Of a stretch of DNA of 64,000 bases, positions 58,250 through 64,000 are shown in pieces (positions within the stretch are counted from its first letter, which is position 1; each line of letters starts with the position of its first letter). The notes beneath the pieces were generated by a model. That model made no database searches, was not told where the DNA came from, and worked only from the letters and a program-made list of their open reading frames with translations. A program made the translations under genes and the position numbers. The stretch lies in assembly GCA_000729835.1 (NCBI GenBank), contig JFHB01000014.1:186001-250000 (forward strand), read 5' to 3'. This DNA is from Atkinsonella hypoxylon. Taxonomy: Eukaryota; Ascomycota; Sordariomycetes; Hypocreales; Clavicipitaceae.

Positions 58250-59309
58250 GGGGCTGGAAAGTTTGGTCTCATTGGGATGGTGTTACAGTGGCTTGCTTGC
58301 ATCTATTATTGATGGTACTGCTGCGAACAGGAGTCTGGTAGCTCAGAAAGCAAGTACTATGGCATTTGGCGTACACAAAATGATTGGTTCCTTCTGCTAC
58401 GGCTGTCACGAATTCAGACCGGTGATTTTGTGGTCAGGACGTGACAAAATTGGTTAATTGAAGTATATAAGTGACAGCCTACCCGGCCAGTTGCCTGCCG
58501 AGGTACCAGCTCACGATCGGCAGGCAAGAAGTCTTTGACTAAATTATCTACCCAGGTACCTAGGTAATTTACCGGGAGCCATCTTTGAACAAGAAAAATG
58601 TATAGGACTATGCCGAGGTGTTGGGACAGGTTCAAATATTGGAAGTATCTAAGACACCCTCAGTAGGCAGAGACGTGAGGTATTGCAGCCGGAACCAGAC
58701 ATTTCAAGAAGCCACATGCATTGTATTATCATGCTTCACCTACGACACCTCCGTACGGAGAAGATGGGCTGCTGGACTAGAAGCGTAGCGGCATCTGCAC
58801 ACTAAAAAACGCCTTGTATGTTTCGTGAACTTAGCTACCCAGGGCCGCAGTCGAACGGGCGCGAGGCCGAAATATATGTTTAGTAAATCAACCGCGTGTG
58901 CGATATACTTTTTCTTTTTCTGGCTGATGTGTCACTGTTTTTGTCGTGGTTAGGTCGACGACGAGCTACTGAAATATATGCAATTGTCCTACGAATGCGA
59001 ATGTATTGCTTTAGAAGCCACAAAGATTCATATATGGATGACTACTGATTATCGCGCATTTTCAAGTTGGGACAACCGGTTAAGTGCCAAAGACCAAGCA
59101 GAGAACATTCTGTTATACTTCTGAGTCCTGAGTGGTAGCACCAAGACCTCTACGACTTTGCGACTTATAAGCCGGTGGCGCTGCAGTGCAAGGCAGTTGG
59201 CAGGCTTACCCCGCCATCCCACTTGGAAAATTCTCCAGTCATCTATTACATTACATGTAACTCCTCCCAATTAACTAACAAGTGAAGAGCAAAAAAAAAT
59301 TAACCACGC
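58250..59309. other. Interval between RPL2 and adenosine kinase
   Basis: 1.06 kb in tandem orientation. It holds the RPL2 3' UTR, one TACCTAGGTA palindrome at 58557-58566, and the ADO1 promoter. No additional gene is seen. Confidence 0.6.
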
Positions 59310-60843
59310 ATGAAGATGGCTTCCACAAAGGAATATGCTCTTGTCTGCCTTGAGAACCCCCTTCTTGGTACGTCTTTTTTTTTTTTTTTTTTTTTCATCG
59401 TAACTGATGCGGTCCTTCTTCCCCTTCCTTTCCCCCTCATCAAGAGGTTCCTCCTCCTGCCCACAAAAAGCATCACAGCTAAGAAAAAAACGAACCAGAC
59501 ATTCAAGCCGTTGGTGATGAAGCCCTCCTGAAGAAGTACGGCCTCGAAGCCAATAATGCCATTCTCGCCGAGGAGAAGCATCTGCCCCTTTACGAGGATC
59601 TTCTCAACAACTATGACGCCAAGTTAATTGCCGGTGGTGCTGCCCAAAACTCTGCCCGTGGTGTTCAATACATGTTGCCCCCAAATAGTGTGGTCTATTT
59701 CGGCGGTGTTGGTGACGACAAGTACTCGGCCATTCTTCACGATGCCGCCAAGGCCGCCGGCCTGCGCGTTGAGTACCGTGTCGACCCTGAGCATAAGACT
59801 GGTCGCTGTGGCGTTATCATTACCGGGCACAACCGCAGCTTGTGCACCGACTTAGGTGCCGCGAACCACTACGACCTCGACCACTTGAAGAAGCCTGAGA
59901 TCTGGAGCTTGGTTGAGAATGCTGAGGTGTACTATGTTGGTGGCTACCACTTCACTGGTGAGCAGTAGAACCCCCACATCTTAACGGCCCGAACACGCCG
60001 CGTCTTGAATTCAGGAGAAAAGATTGACAATGACTGTCTTCCCTTCTATAGTCTGCCCTCCTGCCATCATGGAGCTCGCCAAGCAGGCGGCGGAAAAGAA
60101 CAAGATCTTCGTTCTCTCGCTGTCTGCCCCTTTCGTTGCTCAAGTGTTCAAGGAACCTGTTGATGCCAGTGCCCCTTACTGGGACTACGTGATTGGCAAC
60201 GAGACCGAGGCCGCTGCCTACGCTGAGTCGCACAATCTGCCCTCCAAAGAGCCCAAGGATGTGGTCAAGCACCTCGCCAACCTGCCCAAGGAGAATGGCA
60301 AGCGCAAGCGAGTTGCCATCATCACACAAGGCACCGAGCCCACGCTGGTCGCCATTCAGGGTGAGGATGAGGTCAAGGAATTCCCTGTTCATCCCATTGC
60401 CGAGGAACAAATCAATGACACCAATGGTGCTGGTGACGCCTTTGCCGGTGGCCTTTTGGCCGGTATCGTGCAGGGCAAGGACCTCGCCACCAGTATCGAC
60501 ATGGGACAGTGGCTCGCAAGACTCAGCATTCAGGAGCTTGGACCTTCGTAAGTATTCCCCTCGTCACGCTATCCCTTTAAGGCACTTTGCTTCAAGTTTC
60601 TTGAACGCATCTCGTCATATTTCATTTTGCGGATGCTCTTACTCGATTGATTCAGCTAAATCACGTCGGCATGGACCACAACATGCCAAACTCATCACCA
60701 TACAAATTGATTTACTTCTTTCCTTTCTTCTCAAAAATGAGAGCCATTAATTACATTTTGCATATTCTGAAAGCAATTAACTAACCCACCCGCGTTCAAC
60801 CAGGTACCCCTTCCCCAAACAGACCTACACTCCGTCCTCGTAA
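59310..60843 (+). CDS. ADO1: Adenosine kinase (PfkB family)
   Basis: Four exons: 59310-59367, 59499-59957, 60052-60547 and 60804-60843, giving 350 residues (348 from the second ATG at 59316). The enzyme phosphorylates adenosine to AMP, clearing adenosine formed by S-adenosylhomocysteine hydrolysis and supporting the methyl cycle. Substrate-binding N-terminal segments are CLENPLLDIQAVGD and AGGAAQNSARGVQYML, followed by FGGVGDDKYS. The PfkB signature with the catalytic Asp and anion hole is DTNGAGDAFAGGLLAGI, near residues 294-310. Intron 1 holds a T-run of more than 20 bases at about 59373-59395. The last intron is 256 nt, and exon 4 codes only YPFPKQTYTPSS. Confidence 0.96.
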
Positions 60844-61325
60844 ATGTTTGTGCAGGCCAGAATGATTGATTTATTTAGATCTCTGAAACGAATGTGGTAT
60901 GGCGTCGAGGACTTGAAGGGTAGTAGTTTCAACAACGGCATTTTGCATTTTGGCAAAAAAAAAAAAAAGAGGGATAAAAGAGCCCCAGAAATAGCGGCTC
61001 TCTTCGCATGGCGATTTGGTATATTCCGCGATCCAATCTTTTTGATTTATTCTGAGTAAGCAAATTCAAAGATGGAAAATTAAAACATCATTGAACGCAA
61101 AGAGCTGTTTCCCATCACTTCTCCAACTGAGCCGCATGTAATGTGATTTGTCGGTCAGTCGGTGATTCATTCGATCAAGTCTCCTTGTCGAAAGCTCGTC
61201 ACGTTTGTCTCCTGGGCTAATCCAATCAGTGTCTCCAAGTCTTTCTCCCTGGGATAAAATCGACGGCATCGGCCACAGCAGTAAAGGATACAAATGTCTC
61301 TCTGATGACATGTCAGAAGCCTGTT
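60844..61325. other. Convergent 3' flanks of ADO1 and the EST1-like gene
   Basis: 482 bases between convergent stops, with an A-run at about 60956-60968. No gene is seen. Confidence 0.6.
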
Positions 61326-64000
61326 TCACTTGTTTCCATAATAAGCCGCCTGCATGATCGCATCATCATAAGTAGCTGTTGTCTGATCCAAGTGGTAAAA
61401 TCTGCCGGCATTCTCGCCCGGAGAACTTGGAAGTGCAGCTGCCGCAGAATAGCCATTAACGGTTCCTAGACCCACAACAAGGCCACCCGCTGGCGTGCCG
61501 TGATACAGGCTGCTGGGATGAGAGAAGCCGGAGGTGTTGCTTGATTGGGGCGTAACTTGCTCACGCACGCGAGGTTGCCGGTTGGCAGGGCTATTGTTCT
61601 CCCCTATAGACTTTTGCGTCTCCGCCCACTGGGTGAATGGCGAACTCCGTGGAACGGACGGTGCTGAGAAGGCTTGGAGGAGGTTGTTTGCGTGGGGGGC
61701 AGGTTCGGTTCTGGAGGCGGCCGGGCTGCTGAAGTTGCGTCGATTGTGCTGCGTCACGGCGCCGTTGGCGGATGCGCCGTAGTGGTTCCGGGTTGGCGCT
61801 GCAAATGGGTCTTCGAGCTGGTTTCCGGTGGTGAACGAATGCCTTGGGGAATTGTACGGACTAGGCTGACCCGAGAATGCGCCCTGGGTAGTCGGCGTCG
61901 AGTTGCCCATCGGGTGATCTGGCTTTGGAGTATTGAACCAGGCCCAGGGCAGCTGTGCGAACTTGCCAGTGGGCACAGAGCCGGTTGGGCTCGGATCGGT
62001 CCGGAATGATCCTAGCAATTCGTTTGCTGTCGTGGTGTGCATACCGTAGGACGATTCCGTCGGCGAACGTCCCTGCTGATGGGGTTGAGGCGTGGGTGGT
62101 TTGAGGAACGGCGTGAGCATGTTGATCACTGTGTTCTCTGCGTCGTCCTCGGATGCTTGCCTCTGCAGTTGGTCTTCGAGGGCCAATTCCGACTCATGAT
62201 TGACTTGACCAGGCGTATTATTGGAGTGCTCGGCGAGCTCTGTGTGGCTCCTTAGATCATTTGCGATATCTGTGTTGGCCACGGAGATTTCCCTGGTATC
62301 GGTGGTTTGGGCTAGTACGGCAGTAACTGTACCGGCCTGGACCGCAGAGGGCGTAGCAGAAGGAGTCGCAGACAATGTTGCTGGACTGTACTCAAATATG
62401 AGCCAATTGTCGACCACTCTGTACGATACTGGCAACGTAGCGTCCTCTGCGAGAAAGTATGCACAGCGAAGAATGTCCAAGACTCTGGCCAGGCTCTCTT
62501 GCACAGGCTCCAGTCGGGAACTCGGCCCCTCGAGGTACGGCTTCAAAGAGCCATCTTCGTCACAGAAGCATCGACAAGCTTCAGGGATGATATCCTCTGC
62601 AAGAGGACGGAAGCCTCGGATGTCAAGGTCCTCGGGCAATAAATAAGGACAAGCCGCCAGCTTCTCCTGGCCGTAACTGAATGTGCACAGTAAAGTGAAC
62701 ACCTTGGCCAAATTCTGAATCATTGCGGGTGCGACACCGCCAAAAGCTTCCACCGCAGCGCAAATTTCCTGTCGGCGCGCAGCGATCCACATACTGTAGA
62801 CACGCAAGACCGGGAGAAAGGCTTCGACGACGGGCGTGACTCGAGAGCCCTTTATCGGCGCGCTGCTGCCCTCATCAGCACCAACTGCCTCCTTCAGCTC
62901 GGGTTCAGCCGCTGCGCAGAAATGAGAAATAAATAAAGCATTAAATCGTAAAGTGAATTGATAGAAACGGGAGGCGGCCAGAGTCTGTGTTTCTAGAACG
63001 GGGTTAGTATGATCATGGGTCGAATCATGAAAAAAGAACGATACCAACCGGAATAGTTTGCCGCAGCGACGTGATGAGCAGCAATATTGACAAGAGCCAT
63101 CTTCAACAAGGTTCCCATTGACTTCTCGCTGTTGTAGGCCATCTCCAGTCGATGCATGACTTCACCTTCTAGCTCGGCCTGCTGAGTGAAAGATTCCCCT
63201 TTGTAGAAATGGGCATGCAGTTTGACAAACCACATGGAAAACGCATCTTGGACTGCTGACGCATTGTGTCGTGTCTTCGAATTAGATAATTGAAGGGACT
63301 TGAACTCGGCTTCGAGATTGGACCTCGCATTCGGGTGGCAGGACTCAACAGCCCATGATCGATAAAAATAGTAGACGACATCCAAATGATTTCCTTGATC
63401 CAAGTGAACGATTGCCATCTGATGGTATGCATAGCCCGAGTTGGGTTTCAGCTGGTGCGCAAGACTGTAGTACGTCAAGGCAGTCTCATAGCCAGAGTTC
63501 TTATGTCTGGCTTGAGTTCTGTAACGGGAGAGGTCTCCCATGCGCAAGAGTGTTGAGTGGCATGACTTGAGGACCATAGCACGAAGCTCAGCGACGACAG
63601 GACTGATCCGATCTGCGCTATCCATTTGTTCAACATCAATTCCATTAGCAATCCTTCTCAGCTCCGGAACATCATAACGTGCCGTCAGTCGTTGGATATA
63701 TCCCTTGTAAAATTTCTGCGCAACGCGCAGGAAGTTGTTGTAAGATTTTTCCACCTTGCGCCTCTCGACCGCATGGGAGGAGTGCTTAAGTCGGCCCTGG
63801 ATGCGACGATATTCGGCGTTGATCGAAGTATGTAGAGTCCATAGTGCTTCCTCGGCATTCTCCTTCACAGCGTACGTAAAGTCTAGGAAGATGGTGTGAA
63901 CAAAGGCTAAGCGAAATCTTCGATATAGTTAGTGATGGCGCGCCAAGACAAAGCGAGACATGATGACATATACTTCTCCAGTAGGCCTTCAATAGCCTCA
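61326..64000 (-). CDS. EBS1: EST1/EBS1/SMG7-like protein (5' end beyond the window)
   Basis: Minus-strand exons: a fragment at 63974-64000 that continues beyond the window, then 63049-63906 and 61326-62992. The 14-3-3-like/TPR region of the EST1/SMG5-7 family is clear: a helical start (LWTLHTSINAEYRRIQGRL, VEKSYNNFLRVAQKFYKGYI), then CHSTLLRMGDLSRYRTQA, YYSLAHQLKPNSGYAYHQMA and VYYFYRSWAVESCHPNARSN. The second half is a helical region followed by a long Ser/Pro/Thr/Gln-rich tail ending AAYYGNK. There is no PIN domain after it, which fits EBS1/SMG7 or Est1 rather than SMG6. Family members act in nonsense-mediated decay or telomerase recruitment. The 56-nt intron (62993-63048) uses a TACTAAC branch point, which favours the acceptor giving the ETQTLAASRF junction. 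Confidence 0.85.

Noticed and set aside
62920..63048. Longer intron in the EST1-like gene ending at GCGCAG
   Set aside because: A 56-nt intron with a TACTAAC branch point ends earlier and keeps a family-like helical segment (ASRFYQFTLRFNALF).

Overview
The window is nuclear DNA of a filamentous ascomycete, most likely a sordariomycete close to the Hypocreales. The reasons are many introns of 50-260 nt with GTRNGT-like donors and CTAAC branch points shortly before the acceptor, lineage-restricted families (DUF1770, DUF3074), a long-chain alcohol oxidase and a PDE2-type cAMP phosphodiesterase, and the TACCTAGGTA palindromes scattered between genes. No species is claimed. I rebuilt exon structures by hand from reading frame, splice signals and family conservation.

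Layout. 1-8548: cAMP phosphodiesterase (+) and long-chain alcohol oxidase (+). 8549-20273: a gene-poor stretch of about 11.7 kb, rich in microsatellites and CCTAGG palindromes, with one single-exon protein of unknown function (16079-17497). 20274-43146: a dense housekeeping block with the largest subunit of RNA polymerase III (+), ARL1 GTPase (-), RPL39 (+), SKP1 (-), the GPI mannosyltransferase SMP3 (+), RPL10A/uL1 (-), the THADA/TRM732 tRNA-methylation partner (+) and a DUF3074 START-like protein (-). 43733-64000: a SIP3/LAM-type BAR-PH-VASt sterol-transfer protein (-), translation release factor eRF1 (-), a DUF1770 protein (+), a decayed gene (+), a DDT-domain chromatin protein (-), RPL2/uL2 (+), adenosine kinase (+), and an EST1/EBS1/SMG7-like protein (-) that runs off the right edge.

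Functional themes. Many of the genes serve protein synthesis: three ribosomal proteins, eRF1, RNA polymerase III and TRM732, plus EBS1/SMG7, whose relatives act in mRNA decay coupled to termination. Membrane traffic and lipid genes (ARL1, SMP3, SIP3/LAM, alcohol oxidase) form a second group. Nothing looks like a biosynthetic cluster, and I found no intact transposon, tRNA, rRNA or CRISPR array.

I did not find a clearly new biological system. The best leads are a 69-codon open frame directly after the UGA-C stop of the eRF1 gene, a degenerate receiver-like domain at the N-terminus of the phosphodiesterase, an unidentified decayed gene at 51935-52671, two CACGTG boxes 12 bp apart in the divergent RPL10A/TRM732 promoter, and the clustered CCTAGG palindromes.
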